Shown here piece by piece: positions 31,336 through 40,767 of a stretch of DNA of 64,000 bases. The notes below the pieces were generated by a model. It was not told the origin of the DNA. It searched no databases and worked only from the letters and a program-made list of their open reading frames with translations. This DNA is from Mycobacterium colombiense. Lineage in GTDB: Bacteria; Actinomycetota; Actinomycetes; Mycobacteriales; Mycobacteriaceae. Numbering within the stretch: the first letter of the stretch is position 1; each line of letters opens with the position of its first letter. The DNA is taken from contig NZ_QMEV01000024.1 in assembly GCF_003284935.1 (NCBI RefSeq), forward strand, positions 1 through 64,000, read 5' to 3'. Position numbers and translations under genes: made by a program.

Positions 31336-32142
31336 ATGAAACGCATCTACGCCTTCGCGATCGGTTTGGCCCTGCTCGGGGCGCCGATGGTGGTTCCCAC
31401 CATCGCGGCCGCCGACCCGGGCGCCAGGTCGATGGACTACCAGCAGGCCACCGACGTGGTGATCGCCCGCGGTCTCTCGCAGCGCGGTGTGCCGTTCTCC
31501 TGGGCCGGTGGCGGCATCAACGGCCCCACCCGCGGCACCGGCACCGGCATCAACACCGTCGGTTTCGACGCCTCCGGGCTGATGCAGTACGCCTACGCCG
31601 GCGCCGGCATCAAGCTGCCGCGGTCGTCGGGCGCGATCTACCGGGTCGGCCAGAAGATCCTGCCGCAGCAGGCCCGCAAGGGTGACCTGATCTTCTACGG
31701 CCCCGAGGGCACCCAGAGCGTCGCGATGTACCTGGGCAACAACCAGATGCTCGAGGTCGGCGACGTCGTGCAGGTCTCCCCGGTGCGCACCAACGGCATG
31801 ACGCCCTACATGGTCCGGGTGCTCGGCGCGACGCCGGCGCAGCAGGCCCCGTTGCAGCAGGCCCCGCAGCAGCTGCCCACCCAGCAGGCGCCGCTGCAGC
31901 AGGCACCGGCACAGCAGCTGCCGGCTCAGCAGTCGCCGTACCAGCAGAGCCCGCAACAGCTGCCCACCCAGCAGGCCCCGCTGCAGCAGGCCCCGGCCCA
32001 GCAGTCGCCGTACCAGCAGGCCCCGCAGCAGCTGCCCACGCAGCAGGCACCGCTGCAGCAGTCGCCGTACCAGCAGGCGCCCGTGCAGCTGCCGGCCCAG
32101 CAGTCGCCGTTGCAGCCGACCGGCGCCGGCATCGGCAGGTAA
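31336..32142 (+). CDS. ripD: RipD-like secreted NlpC/P60-domain protein, catalytically inactive
   Basis: 268 residues, orthologue in place of Rv1566c. Signal peptide 1-26 (cleavage after TIAAA). The NlpC/P60 domain spans about 35-165, but the catalytic Cys position reads Ala ([11 protein letters not shown]79) and the catalytic His reads Ser ([10 protein letters not shown]128). M. tuberculosis RipD likewise lacks catalysis and binds peptidoglycan. Residues 168-262 are a low-complexity Gln/Pro tail built of [13 protein letters not shown] and QQSPYQQ units, likely extended and wall-spanning. GGAGAGG lies upstream of the ATG. Role: non-enzymatic peptidoglycan binding. Confidence 0.9.
   Translation: MKRIYAFAIGLALLGAPMVVPTIAAADPGARSMDYQQATDVVIARGLSQRGVPFSWAGGGINGPTRGTGTGINTVGFDASGLMQYAYAGAGIKLPRSSGAIYRVGQKILPQQARKGDLIFYGPEGTQSVAMYLGNNQMLEVGDVVQVSPVRTNGMTPYMVRVLGATPAQQAPLQQAPQQLPTQQAPLQQAPAQQLPAQQSPYQQSPQQLPTQQAPLQQAPAQQSPYQQAPQQLPTQQAPLQQSPYQQAPVQLPAQQSPLQPTGAGIGR
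31843..32115 (+). repeat. Imperfect tandem repeat encoding the Gln/Pro tail
   Basis: About 270 nt of CAGCAG-rich imperfect repeats inside the RipD-like gene. The protein unit is roughly [14 protein letters not shown] followed by AQQ(LPAQQ)SPYQQ, present about three times with 15-20-residue periods. Copy number is likely to vary between strains. The opposite strand reads as a long Leu/Arg-rich open frame that is an artefact of the repeat. Confidence 0.8.
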
Positions 32143-32170
32143 ATTCCGGGCCGTTTCTTGGCGATCCGGC

Positions 32171-32262
32171 ACCCGCCACCGGCACCCCGGCCGCCCGGGC
32201 GGAGGCTCAGCGACCCGCTGAGCAGCCTCCCCACCGCGAGCTGTCGGGAGCCGGTGGCGGGT
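32171..32262 (+). terminator. Nested long hairpin followed by TTTT
   Basis: In the 143-nt gap after the RipD-like gene, outer arms ACCCGCCACCGGC (32171-32183) and GCCGGTGGCGGGT (32250-32262) are a perfect 13-bp dyad. An inner stem GGAGGC-TCAG / CTGA-GCCTCC (32201-32210 with 32218-32230, one 3-nt bulge) sits within it. The right arm runs straight into a T-run. This fits an intrinsic terminator for the RipD-like gene, larger than usual for mycobacteria. Confidence 0.65.
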
Positions 32263-32285
32263 TTTCGGTAAATTGACTGGCGATC

Positions 32286-34451
32286 ATGCCGACCCCGCCA
32301 CCGTCTCCCGCACCGGACGCCACCGCCGATTCGTCCGCCGCGGGAACGCGCAGCACGGGGTCCCAGGGGTTCTACCGCTACGACCTGGACGGCCTGCGCG
32401 GTGTCGCCATTGCGCTGGTCGCCGCCTTCCATATCTGGTTCGGCCGGGTCTCCGGCGGCGTGGACGTGTTCCTGGCGCTGTCGGGATTCTTCTTCGGCGG
32501 CAAGATCATTCGCGCCGCATTGAACCCGGCCGTCACGCTGTCGCCGGTGGCCGAGGTGATCCGGCTCATCCGGCGGCTGGTTCCGGCCCTGGTCGTGGTG
32601 CTGGCCGGTTGCGCGGTGCTGACCATCCTGGTGCAGCCCGAGACCCGGTGGGAGACCTTCGCCGACCAGAGCCTGGCCAGCCTCGGCTACTACCAGAACT
32701 GGGAGCTGGCCAACACCGCCTCGGACTACCTGCGGGCGGGCGAGGCCGTCAGCCCGTTGCAGCACATCTGGTCGATGTCGGTGCAGGGCCAGTTCTACGT
32801 CAGCTTCCTGCTGTTGATCGCCGGCTTGGCCCTGCTGTTCCGGCGCCCGCCCCGGCTGCGGCCCGCGTTGGTGGGGGTCCTGACCGCGTTGACGGTGGCC
32901 TCGTTTGTGTACGCGATCATCGCCCATCAGCAGGACCAGGCGGCCGCCTACTACAACAGCTTCGCGCGGGGGTGGGAGTTGTTGCTGGGAGCGCTGGTCG
33001 GTGCGCTGGTGGGCCGCATCCGCTGGCCCATGTGGTTGCGGACGATGCTGGCCACGGTCGCGCTAGTGGCGGTGCTGTCCTGCGGGGCGCTGATCGACGG
33101 CGTGCACGAGTTCCCCGGCCCGTGGGCGCTGGTGCCGGTCGGCGCCGCCATGCTGATGATCCTGGTCGGAGCCAACCTGCAGGGCGGCGGCGCGGGTGGG
33201 AGGCTGCCGCTGCCCAATCGGCTGCTGGCGACGCGGCCGCTGGTCGAGCTGGGCGCCATGGCGTACGCGCTCTACCTGTGGCACTGGCCGCTGCTCATCT
33301 TCTGGCTGTCCTACAGCGGGCACAAGCACGCCGGCGTCGTCGAAGGCGCGGTGCTGCTGTTGGTGTCCGGGGTGCTGGCGTATCTGACGAACCGGCTCGT
33401 CGAGGACCCGCTGCGCTACCGCGCATCCTCGAAACCGGCCGCCGCGCCGGCACCGACCATTCCGTGGGCCACGCGGCTGGCCCGGCCGACGATGGCCCTG
33501 GGATCGGCCATCGTGCTGCTGGGCGTGACCCTGACGGCGACCTCATTCACCTGGCGTCAGCACGTCACCGTCCTGCGGTCGGCCGGCAAGGAGCTCAGCG
33601 TCCTCAACCCGCAGGACTACCCCGGCGCTCGCGCCCTCACCGAACACGTGCGGGTGCCCGCGCTGCCCATGCGTCCCACCGTCTTGGAGGTCAAACAGGA
33701 CCTGCCCGCCTCCACCCGGGACGGCTGCATCAGCGACTTCGTCAACCCCGCGGTGGTCACCTGCACCTACGGCGACATCGCCGCCGACCGGACCATCGCG
33801 CTGGCGGGCGGATCGCACGCCGAACACTGGCTGCCCGCGCTGGACATCCTGGGCAAGCTGCACCACTTCAAGGTCGTGACGTACCTCAAGATGGGCTGCC
33901 CGCTGTCGACCGAGCAGGTCCCGCTGATCATGGGCAACAACGCCCCGTACCCGCAATGCCGGGAGTGGGTGCAGCGGACGATGACCAAACTCGTCACCGA
34001 CCGGCCCGACTACGTGTTCACCACCACCACGCGGCCGTGGAACATCAAGTCCGGCGACGTGATGCCCGCCACCTATATCGGCATCTGGCAGACGTTGTCC
34101 GACAACAACATTCCGGTTCTCGGGATGCGGGACACGCCGTGGCTGGTGAAGAACGGCCAGCCGTTCGACCCGGCGGACTGCCTCGCCAAACGCAACGGCA
34201 CGCCGCAGTCCTGCGCGATCAAGCGTTCCGACATGCTCTCCGACCGCAACCAGACGCTCGACTTCGTCGCGCAGTTCCCGCAGCTCAAGGTGCTCGACAT
34301 GTCCGACGCGATCTGCCGCGCCGACGTGTGCCGCCCGGTCGAGGGGAACATCCTGATCTATCACGGCGCCCACCACCTCTCGCCCACCTACGTGCGGACC
34401 ATGGCACCCGAATTGGGCCGCCAGATCGCCGAGGCGACCGGCTGGTGGTGA
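32286..34451 (+). CDS. Membrane acyltransferase with C-terminal SGNH domain
   Basis: 721 residues, corresponding to Rv1565c. Residues about 28-400 are an acyltransferase-3 domain with around ten helices: RYDLDGLRGVAIALVAAFHIW carries the catalytic His, then VFLALSGFFFGG and LYLWHWPLL. Residues about 480-721 form an extracytoplasmic SGNH-like domain with block I as LAGGSHAEHW (Gly in place of the usual Asp before Ser-His) and the late His in HGAHHLSPTY. Such fusions O-acylate cell-envelope glycans. The target here is unknown; the neighbouring trehalose genes may be coincidence. Confidence 0.88.
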   Translation: MPTPPPSPAPDATADSSAAGTRSTGSQGFYRYDLDGLRGVAIALVAAFHIWFGRVSGGVDVFLALSGFFFGGKIIRAALNPAVTLSPVAEVIRLIRRLVPALVVVLAGCAVLTILVQPETRWETFADQSLASLGYYQNWELANTASDYLRAGEAVSPLQHIWSMSVQGQFYVSFLLLIAGLALLFRRPPRLRPALVGVLTALTVASFVYAIIAHQQDQAAAYYNSFARGWELLLGALVGALVGRIRWPMWLRTMLATVALVAVLSCGALIDGVHEFPGPWALVPVGAAMLMILVGANLQGGGAGGRLPLPNRLLATRPLVELGAMAYALYLWHWPLLIFWLSYSGHKHAGVVEGAVLLLVSGVLAYLTNRLVEDPLRYRASSKPAAAPAPTIPWATRLARPTMALGSAIVLLGVTLTATSFTWRQHVTVLRSAGKELSVLNPQDYPGARALTEHVRVPALPMRPTVLEVKQDLPASTRDGCISDFVNPAVVTCTYGDIAADRTIALAGGSHAEHWLPALDILGKLHHFKVVTYLKMGCPLSTEQVPLIMGNNAPYPQCREWVQRTMTKLVTDRPDYVFTTTTRPWNIKSGDVMPATYIGIWQTLSDNNIPVLGMRDTPWLVKNGQPFDPADCLAKRNGTPQSCAIKRSDMLSDRNQTLDFVAQFPQLKVLDMSDAICRADVCRPVEGNILIYHGAHHLSPTYVRTMAPELGRQIAEATGWW

Positions 34452-34512
34452 CCCGGCTTACTCCTGGCCGCTACCGCGCGTGAGGCCAACCCCGCGCGGA
34501 TAAGGTCGTTAG

Positions 34513-36723
34513 GTGTCAACCAACAGTCCCGCTTCAGAACCAGGCGGTAACCACCAACCCAAGCTGGCCACCGTGTGGCCGGGAAACCCGTATCCGCTCG
34601 GCGCCTCCTACGACGGCGCGGGAACCAACTTCTCGTTGTTCTCCGAAATCGCCGAGAAGGTCGAGCTGTGCCTGATCGACCATCACGGCAGCGAGTCGCG
34701 GATTCCCCTGGACGAGGTGGACGGATTCGTCTGGCACGCGTACCTGCCGAACATCACTCCGGGCCAGCGCTACGGCTTTCGGGTCTACGGCCCCTTCGAC
34801 CCGGCCGCCGGCCACCGGTGTGACCCCAGCAAGCTGCTGCTCGACCCGTACGGCAAGGCTTTTCACGGCGACTTCACCTTCGGTCAGGCGCTGTTCTCCT
34901 ACGACATGAAGGCCTTCAACGAGAGGGACCCGGACGGACCCAACGCCGACGGGCTCGACCCGGGCGTTCCGCCGATGGTCGATTCGCTGGGCCACACCAT
35001 GACCAGCGTGGTGAGCAATCCGTTCTTCGACTGGGGATCCGACCGCGCTCCGCTGACCCCGTACCACGAGACCGTCATCTACGAGGCCCACGTCAAGGGG
35101 ATGACGCAGACCCATCCCAGCGTCCCCGAGGAGCTTCGGGGCACCTATGCCGGGCTGGCCCACCCGGCGATCATCGACCACCTCCGCTCGCTGCGGGTCA
35201 CGGCCATCGAGCTGATGCCGGTGCACCAGTTCATGCACGACTCGCGGCTGCTGGACCTGGGTCTGCGAAACTACTGGGGCTACAACACGTTCGGCTATTT
35301 CGCGCCGCACAACCAGTACGCCGCCAACCGTACGTCCAGCGTCGCCGAGTTCAAGTCCATGGTGCGCAGCTTCCACGAAGCCGGCATCGAGGTGATCCTC
35401 GACGTGGTGTACAACCACACCGCCGAAGGCAATCACCTGGGGCCGACCATCAATTTCCGCGGCATCGACAACGCCGCCTACTACCGGCTCGACGACACCG
35501 ACCTGCGGCGGTACAAGGACTACACCGGCACCGGCAACAGCCTCAACCCCCGCCACCCGCACGTGCTGCAGCTGATCATGGACTCGCTGCGCTACTGGGT
35601 GACCGAGATGCACGTCGACGGGTTCCGCTTCGATCTGGCCGCCACGCTGGCCCGCGAACTGCACGACGTCGACCGGTTGAGCGCGTTCTTCGATCTGGTG
35701 CAGCAGGATCCGATCGTCAGCCAGGTCAAATTGATCGCCGAACCGTGGGATGTCGGCGAGGGCGGCTACCAAGTCGGAAATTTCCCGGGTTTGTGGACCG
35801 AATGGAACGGGAAGTATCGCGATACTGTGCGCGATTACTGGCGGGGCGAACCCGCAACCCTTGGCGAGTTCGCTTCCCGGCTGACCGGGTCGTCGGACCT
35901 GTACGAGGCGACCGGCCGCCGTCCCAGCGCGAGCATCAACTTCGTCACCGCGCACGACGGGTTCACCCTGAACGACCTGGTGTCCTACAACGAGAAACAC
36001 AACATGGCCAACGGGGAGGACAACCGGGACGGCGAGAGCCACAACCGGTCGTGGAACTGCGGCGTCGAGGGCCCCACCGACGACCCGGACATCACCGAGC
36101 TGCGCTACCGGCAGATGCGCAACTTCTGGGCGACGCTGATGCTCAGCCAGGGCACGCCGATGATCGCCCACGGCGACGAGTTCGGCCGCACCCAGAACGG
36201 CAACAACAACGTGTACTGCCAGGACTCCGAATTGTCTTGGATGGACTGGTCTTTGGTCGACAAGAACGCCGACCTGCTGGCGTTCGCCCGCAAAGTGACC
36301 ACGCTGCGCAAGCGGCATCCGGTGTTTCGCCGGCGCCGGTTCTTCGAGGGCGAGCCGATCCGAACCGGCGACGAGGTGCGCGACATCGCCTGGCTGAATC
36401 CGAGCAGCCGCGAGATGACGCATGAGGACTGGGGCGAAAGCATTCACAAGTGCGTGGCGGTGTTCCTCAACGGTGAGGCCATCAGCGCACCCAACGCGCG
36501 CGGGGAACGGGTCGTCGACGACTCATTCCTGTTGTGTTTCAACGCCGGTGACGAGCCGGTGGAGTTCGCGACGCCGAACAGTGACTACGCGAAAGAGTGG
36601 ACCGTGGAACTGGACACCAACGAACCGACGGGCCGCAAAGAAGGGGCCGACCAGGTGGTGACCGCCGAGGAGAAGGTGTCGCTACCCTCGCGCTCGCTGC
36701 TGGTATTGCGTAAGACGCAGTGA
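34513..36723 (+). CDS. treX: Glycogen debranching enzyme / isoamylase TreX
   Basis: Hydrolyses alpha-1,6 branches of glycogen, giving linear maltodextrins for TreY. 736 residues: CBM48-type N-terminal domain (YPLGASYDGAGTNFSLFSE), GH13_11 barrel with DVVYNHTAEG, nucleophile in VDGFRFDLAATL (D374), acid in LIAEPWDVGEGGY (E410) and VTAHDGFTLNDLV. The start is a GTG with a TAAGGT hexamer 6 nt before it, so the mRNA may be leaderless. First gene of treX-treY-treZ. Confidence 0.95.
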   Translation: MSTNSPASEPGGNHQPKLATVWPGNPYPLGASYDGAGTNFSLFSEIAEKVELCLIDHHGSESRIPLDEVDGFVWHAYLPNITPGQRYGFRVYGPFDPAAGHRCDPSKLLLDPYGKAFHGDFTFGQALFSYDMKAFNERDPDGPNADGLDPGVPPMVDSLGHTMTSVVSNPFFDWGSDRAPLTPYHETVIYEAHVKGMTQTHPSVPEELRGTYAGLAHPAIIDHLRSLRVTAIELMPVHQFMHDSRLLDLGLRNYWGYNTFGYFAPHNQYAANRTSSVAEFKSMVRSFHEAGIEVILDVVYNHTAEGNHLGPTINFRGIDNAAYYRLDDTDLRRYKDYTGTGNSLNPRHPHVLQLIMDSLRYWVTEMHVDGFRFDLAATLARELHDVDRLSAFFDLVQQDPIVSQVKLIAEPWDVGEGGYQVGNFPGLWTEWNGKYRDTVRDYWRGEPATLGEFASRLTGSSDLYEATGRRPSASINFVTAHDGFTLNDLVSYNEKHNMANGEDNRDGESHNRSWNCGVEGPTDDPDITELRYRQMRNFWATLMLSQGTPMIAHGDEFGRTQNGNNNVYCQDSELSWMDWSLVDKNADLLAFARKVTTLRKRHPVFRRRRFFEGEPIRTGDEVRDIAWLNPSSREMTHEDWGESIHKCVAVFLNGEAISAPNARGERVVDDSFLLCFNAGDEPVEFATPNSDYAKEWTVELDTNEPTGRKEGADQVVTAEEKVSLPSRSLLVLRKTQ

Positions 36724-36726
36724 CGC

Positions 36727-39027
36727 ATGGCATTACCCGTCATCTCCACCTACCGGCTGCAACTACGTGGTGAATCCAGTGGGTTCGCGTTCACCTTCGC
36801 CGACGCCGAAAACCTGCTCGACTACCTGAACGACCTCGGGGTGTCGCACCTGTATCTGTCCCCCATCATGACCGCGGCGGCGGGATCGAGCCACGGCTAC
36901 GACGTCACCGACCCGACGACGGTGTCCCCCGAGATCGGCGGCCGCGAGGGGTTGGCGCGGTTGTCGGCGGCCGCGCGAGAACGCGGCATGGGCCTGATCG
37001 TCGACATCGTGCCCAACCACGTGGGCATCGACGTGCCCCAGCAGAACCCGTGGTGGTGGGACGTCTTGCGCAACGGCCGTTCCTCGCCCTACGCAACGTA
37101 TTTCGACATCGACTGGGACCTCGACGACGACGGCCGCATCGTACTGCCGGTGCTGGGGTCCGACGACGACGCCGCCGACCTCACCGTCGACGGCGACCTG
37201 CTGCGGCTGGGCGACCTGGCGCTGCCGATCGCGCCCGGCACAGCGGCCGGCACCGGCCCCGAGGTGCACGACCGCCAGCACTACCGCCTGGTCGGCTGGC
37301 GAAACGGCGTGTGCGGCTACCGCCGCTTCTTCTCGATCACCTCGCTGGCCGGGTTGCGCCAGGAGGATCGCGCCGTCTTCGACGCCACCCACGCCGAGGT
37401 CGCCCGGTGGTTCACCGAGGGCCTGGTCGACGGCATCCGCATCGACCACCCCGACGGCCTGTCGGACCCGTGCGGATACCTGGCGTGGCTGCGCGAATTG
37501 ACCGGCCCCGACGCCTGGATCGTGATCGAGAAGATCCTGGCCGTCGACGAGGCGCTCGAGCCCACCCTGCCGGTCGGGGGCACCACCGGTTATGACGTGT
37601 TGCGCGAAATCGGCGGTGTTCTGGTGGATCCCGACGGCGCCCCGGCGCTGACGGCGCTGGTGGAATCCGCCGGGGTGGATTACCAGGCGATGCCGGACAT
37701 GCTGGCGGACCTCAAGACCCGTTCGGCCACCGACACCTTGGCGAGCGAGCTACGCCGGTTGCGCCGCAGCATCGCGGCCACCGCAGGCGTCGACCACCCG
37801 CAGCTGCCCGAGGCGGTGGCCGCGCTGCTCACCCACATCGGGGTCTACCGCTGCGACTACCCCGGCCTGGTCGCGCTGCTGCCCACCGCGCTGGCCGAAA
37901 CCCAGGCGGGCGCACCGGAATTGGGTCCGGCGCTGCAGGTGCTGGCCGCGGCGCTGGCCCGCGGCGGTGAGCCGGCGACGCGCCTGCAGCAGCTGTGCGG
38001 CGCCGTCACCGCCAAGGCCGTCGAGGACTGCTTGTTCTACCGCGACGCCCGGCTGGTCTCGCTGAACGAGGTGGGCGGCGAGCCGCACCGCTTCGGCGTC
38101 GGCGCCGCCGAGTTCCACCACAGCGCCGCCACCCGCGCCCGGCTGTGGCCCCAGGCCATGACGACGCTGACCACCCACGACACCAAGCGGGGTGAGGATG
38201 TGCGCGCCCGCATCTCGGTGCTGTCGCAGGTGCCGTCGCTGTGGACCGAGTTCCTCGCCCGCTGGGAGATCAAGGCGCCGTCCCCCGACCCGGCGACCGG
38301 ACAGTTCTTGTGGCAGAACATCTTCGGTGTATGGCCGGTCAACGGCGAGGTCACCGCCGAGCTGCGCGAGCGCCTGCACGCCTACGCCGAGAAGGCCATC
38401 CGCGAAGCGGCCTGGCACACCTCGTGGAACGACCCGGACACCGCATTCGAGGACGCGGTGCACCGGTGGCTGGACACCGTGCTCGACGGCCCGGTGGCGG
38501 GCCAGCTGACCGAGCTTGTCGCCCAACTTAATCCGCATGCCGCCAGCGACGCGCTGGCCCAGAAGCTGCTGGCGCTGACGGTGCCCGGGATTCCCGACGT
38601 GTACCAGGGCACCGAGCTGTGGGACGACAGCCTGGTCGATCCCGACAATCGCCGGGCCGTCGACTACTCGGCACGGCGCGCCGCCCTGCGGGCGCTGGAG
38701 CATCCGAAGATCCGCGTCGTCACCACCGCGCTCCGCGTGCGCCGTGACCATCCGGACACCTTCCTGCACGGCGCCTACGTACCCATCCTGGCCGACGGCG
38801 ACGCCGGCGATCACGTGCTGGCGTTTCGCCGCGGCGAGGACATCGTGGTGGCGGTGACCCGCTGGACCGTGCGGCTGGCCGAAGCCGGCTGGGGTAACAC
38901 GGTGCTGCCGCTGCCGGACGGCACCTGGAAGGACGCGCTCACCGGGGCGATCGCCGACGGCCCCACGTCGGCGGCCCAACTGTTCGCCGACCTGCCCGTC
39001 GTGCTGCTGGAACGCCATCATGACTGA
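36727..39027 (+). CDS. treY: Maltooligosyltrehalose synthase TreY
   Basis: Isomerises the reducing-end alpha-1,4 bond of maltodextrin to the alpha,alpha-1,1 bond of trehalose. 766 residues, GH13_26. Conserved blocks are IVDIVPNHVGID, GIRIDHPDGLSDP (nucleophile D240), WIVIEKILAVDE (acid E268) and TTHDTKRGEDVRARI. It begins 3 nt after treX and overlaps treZ by 8 nt, indicating coupled translation. Confidence 0.96.
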   Translation: MALPVISTYRLQLRGESSGFAFTFADAENLLDYLNDLGVSHLYLSPIMTAAAGSSHGYDVTDPTTVSPEIGGREGLARLSAAARERGMGLIVDIVPNHVGIDVPQQNPWWWDVLRNGRSSPYATYFDIDWDLDDDGRIVLPVLGSDDDAADLTVDGDLLRLGDLALPIAPGTAAGTGPEVHDRQHYRLVGWRNGVCGYRRFFSITSLAGLRQEDRAVFDATHAEVARWFTEGLVDGIRIDHPDGLSDPCGYLAWLRELTGPDAWIVIEKILAVDEALEPTLPVGGTTGYDVLREIGGVLVDPDGAPALTALVESAGVDYQAMPDMLADLKTRSATDTLASELRRLRRSIAATAGVDHPQLPEAVAALLTHIGVYRCDYPGLVALLPTALAETQAGAPELGPALQVLAAALARGGEPATRLQQLCGAVTAKAVEDCLFYRDARLVSLNEVGGEPHRFGVGAAEFHHSAATRARLWPQAMTTLTTHDTKRGEDVRARISVLSQVPSLWTEFLARWEIKAPSPDPATGQFLWQNIFGVWPVNGEVTAELRERLHAYAEKAIREAAWHTSWNDPDTAFEDAVHRWLDTVLDGPVAGQLTELVAQLNPHAASDALAQKLLALTVPGIPDVYQGTELWDDSLVDPDNRRAVDYSARRAALRALEHPKIRVVTTALRVRRDHPDTFLHGAYVPILADGDAGDHVLAFRRGEDIVVAVTRWTVRLAEAGWGNTVLPLPDGTWKDALTGAIADGPTSAAQLFADLPVVLLERHHD

Positions 39028-40765
39028 ATTCCGGGTCTGGGCGCCCAAACCCGCGCTGGTTCGCCTCGACGTCGACGGCCAGACCCACGCCATGACGCAC
39101 TCGGCCGACGGTTGGTGGCATACGACCGTGGACGCCGCCCCGGACGCCCGCTACGGCTATCTGCTCGACGACGACCCCACCGTCCTGCCCGACCCGCGCT
39201 CGGCGCGCCAGCCCGAGGGCGTGCACGCCCGCTCGCAGCTGTGGGATCCGGCCGCCGCGCGGTGGACCGATAGCGGGTGGGCCGGCCGCCCGGTCGAGGG
39301 CGCGGTGATCTACGAGCTGCACCTGGGCACGTTCACCGAGGCGGGCACCTTCGATGCCGCCATCGACAAGCTGGACTACCTGGTCGATCTCGGCGTCGAC
39401 TTCGTCGAGCTGATGCCGGTGAATTCCTTTGCCGGAACCCATGGTTGGGGATACGACGGCGTGCTGTGGTACAGCGTGCACGAGCCCTACGGGGGTCCCG
39501 ACGGATTGGTGCGCTTCGTCGATGCCTGCCATGGCAGGGGCCTGGGAGTGTTGATCGACGCGGTGTTCAATCACCTCGGCCCGTCGGGCAATTACCTGCC
39601 GCGCTACGGGCCCTACCTGTCGTCGGCGAGCAACCCGTGGGGCGAGGGCATCAACATCGCCGATGCCGATTCCGACGAGGTGCGCCGCTACATCATCGGC
39701 TGCGCGCTGCGCTGGATGCGCGATTTCCATGCCGACGGCCTGCGACTGGACGCCGTGCACGCGCTGGTGGACACGACCGCGATCCACATCCTCGAGGAGC
39801 TCGCCACCGAAACGGACTGGCTGGCACAGCAATTGGGGCGACCGCTGTCGCTGATCGCCGAGAGCGACCTGAACGACCCACGGCTGATCACCGCGCGCGA
39901 GCGCGGCGGCTACGGCCTGACCGGGCAGTGGGCCGACGACATCCATCACGCCATCCACACCGCGGTCTCCGGCGAGCGCCAGGGCTATTACGCCGACTTC
40001 GGCAGCCTGGCCACCCTGGCGCAGACGTTGCGCCACGGCTTCTTTCACGCCGCCACCTATTCGTCGTTCCGGCGTCGCCGCCACGGCCGGCCGCTGGACA
40101 CCAGCCCGCAATCGGGCATCCCGGCCACCCGGCTGGTCGCCTACACCTGCACGCACGATCAGGTCGGCAATCGGGCCCTGGGCGACCGGCCGTCGCAGAA
40201 CCTGACCGTCGGCCAGCTGGCGATCAAGGCCGCGCTCGTCCTTGGGACTCCTTATACCGCAATGCTTTTCATGGGCGAGGAATATGCGGCGTCGACCCCG
40301 TTCCAGTTCTTCAGCTCGCACCCCGAACCGGAACTGGCGAAGGCCACCGCCGAGGGGCGCAAGGCCGAGTTCGCCGAACACGGCTGGGACGCCGACGAGA
40401 TCCCCGACCCGCAGGACCCGCGGACGTTCACCAACTCCAAGCTGGATTGGGCCGAGGTCGACACCGGCGAGCACGCCCGGCTGCACCGCCTCTACCGCGA
40501 CCTGATCGCGCTGCGGCGCGACCACCCCGACCTGGCCGACCCCTGGCTGGAAAACCTGACCGTGGACTACGACGAGGGCCAGGGCTGGATCGTCGTCTCG
40601 CGCGGGCGGCTGCGCATCGCGTGCAACCTGGGCGCCGAGCGGGTGCGGGTCCCGGTCAGCGGTGAGGTGGTGCTGGCCTGGGACGACCCGGCGGTTCACC
40701 CCGACGAGACCGAGTTGCCCGGGCATTCGTTCGCGATACTGCGGAGCGCGGGTGGCCCCGGCTGA
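39020..40765 (+). CDS. treZ: Maltooligosyltrehalose trehalohydrolase TreZ
   Basis: Releases free trehalose from maltooligosyltrehalose. 581 residues, GH13_10: N-terminal beta domain, then IYELHLGTFTEAGTF, FADGLRLDAVHA-type HADGLRLDAVHALVDT (nucleophile D244), LIAESDLNDPRL (acid E281) and TCTHDQVGNRALGDR. Completes the OtsA-independent route to trehalose from glycogen, important for mycobacterial envelope glycolipids. Its stop is 2 nt before the next gene. Confidence 0.96.
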   Translation: MTEFRVWAPKPALVRLDVDGQTHAMTHSADGWWHTTVDAAPDARYGYLLDDDPTVLPDPRSARQPEGVHARSQLWDPAAARWTDSGWAGRPVEGAVIYELHLGTFTEAGTFDAAIDKLDYLVDLGVDFVELMPVNSFAGTHGWGYDGVLWYSVHEPYGGPDGLVRFVDACHGRGLGVLIDAVFNHLGPSGNYLPRYGPYLSSASNPWGEGINIADADSDEVRRYIIGCALRWMRDFHADGLRLDAVHALVDTTAIHILEELATETDWLAQQLGRPLSLIAESDLNDPRLITARERGGYGLTGQWADDIHHAIHTAVSGERQGYYADFGSLATLAQTLRHGFFHAATYSSFRRRRHGRPLDTSPQSGIPATRLVAYTCTHDQVGNRALGDRPSQNLTVGQLAIKAALVLGTPYTAMLFMGEEYAASTPFQFFSSHPEPELAKATAEGRKAEFAEHGWDADEIPDPQDPRTFTNSKLDWAEVDTGEHARLHRLYRDLIALRRDHPDLADPWLENLTVDYDEGQGWIVVSRGRLRIACNLGAERVRVPVSGEVVLAWDDPAVHPDETELPGHSFAILRSAGGPG

Positions 40766-40767
40766 TC

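Noticed and set aside
31843..32115. CRISPR-like or microsatellite array
   Set aside because: The repeats are imperfect, in frame and lack unique spacers; they encode the protein tail.
31210..32172. 320-codon minus-strand frame with LLRRLL repeats
   Set aside because: It is the reverse reading of the Gln/Pro tandem repeat in the RipD-like gene.
34534..36447. 637-codon minus-strand frame
   Set aside because: Antisense to treX, whose GH13 catalytic residues are all present.
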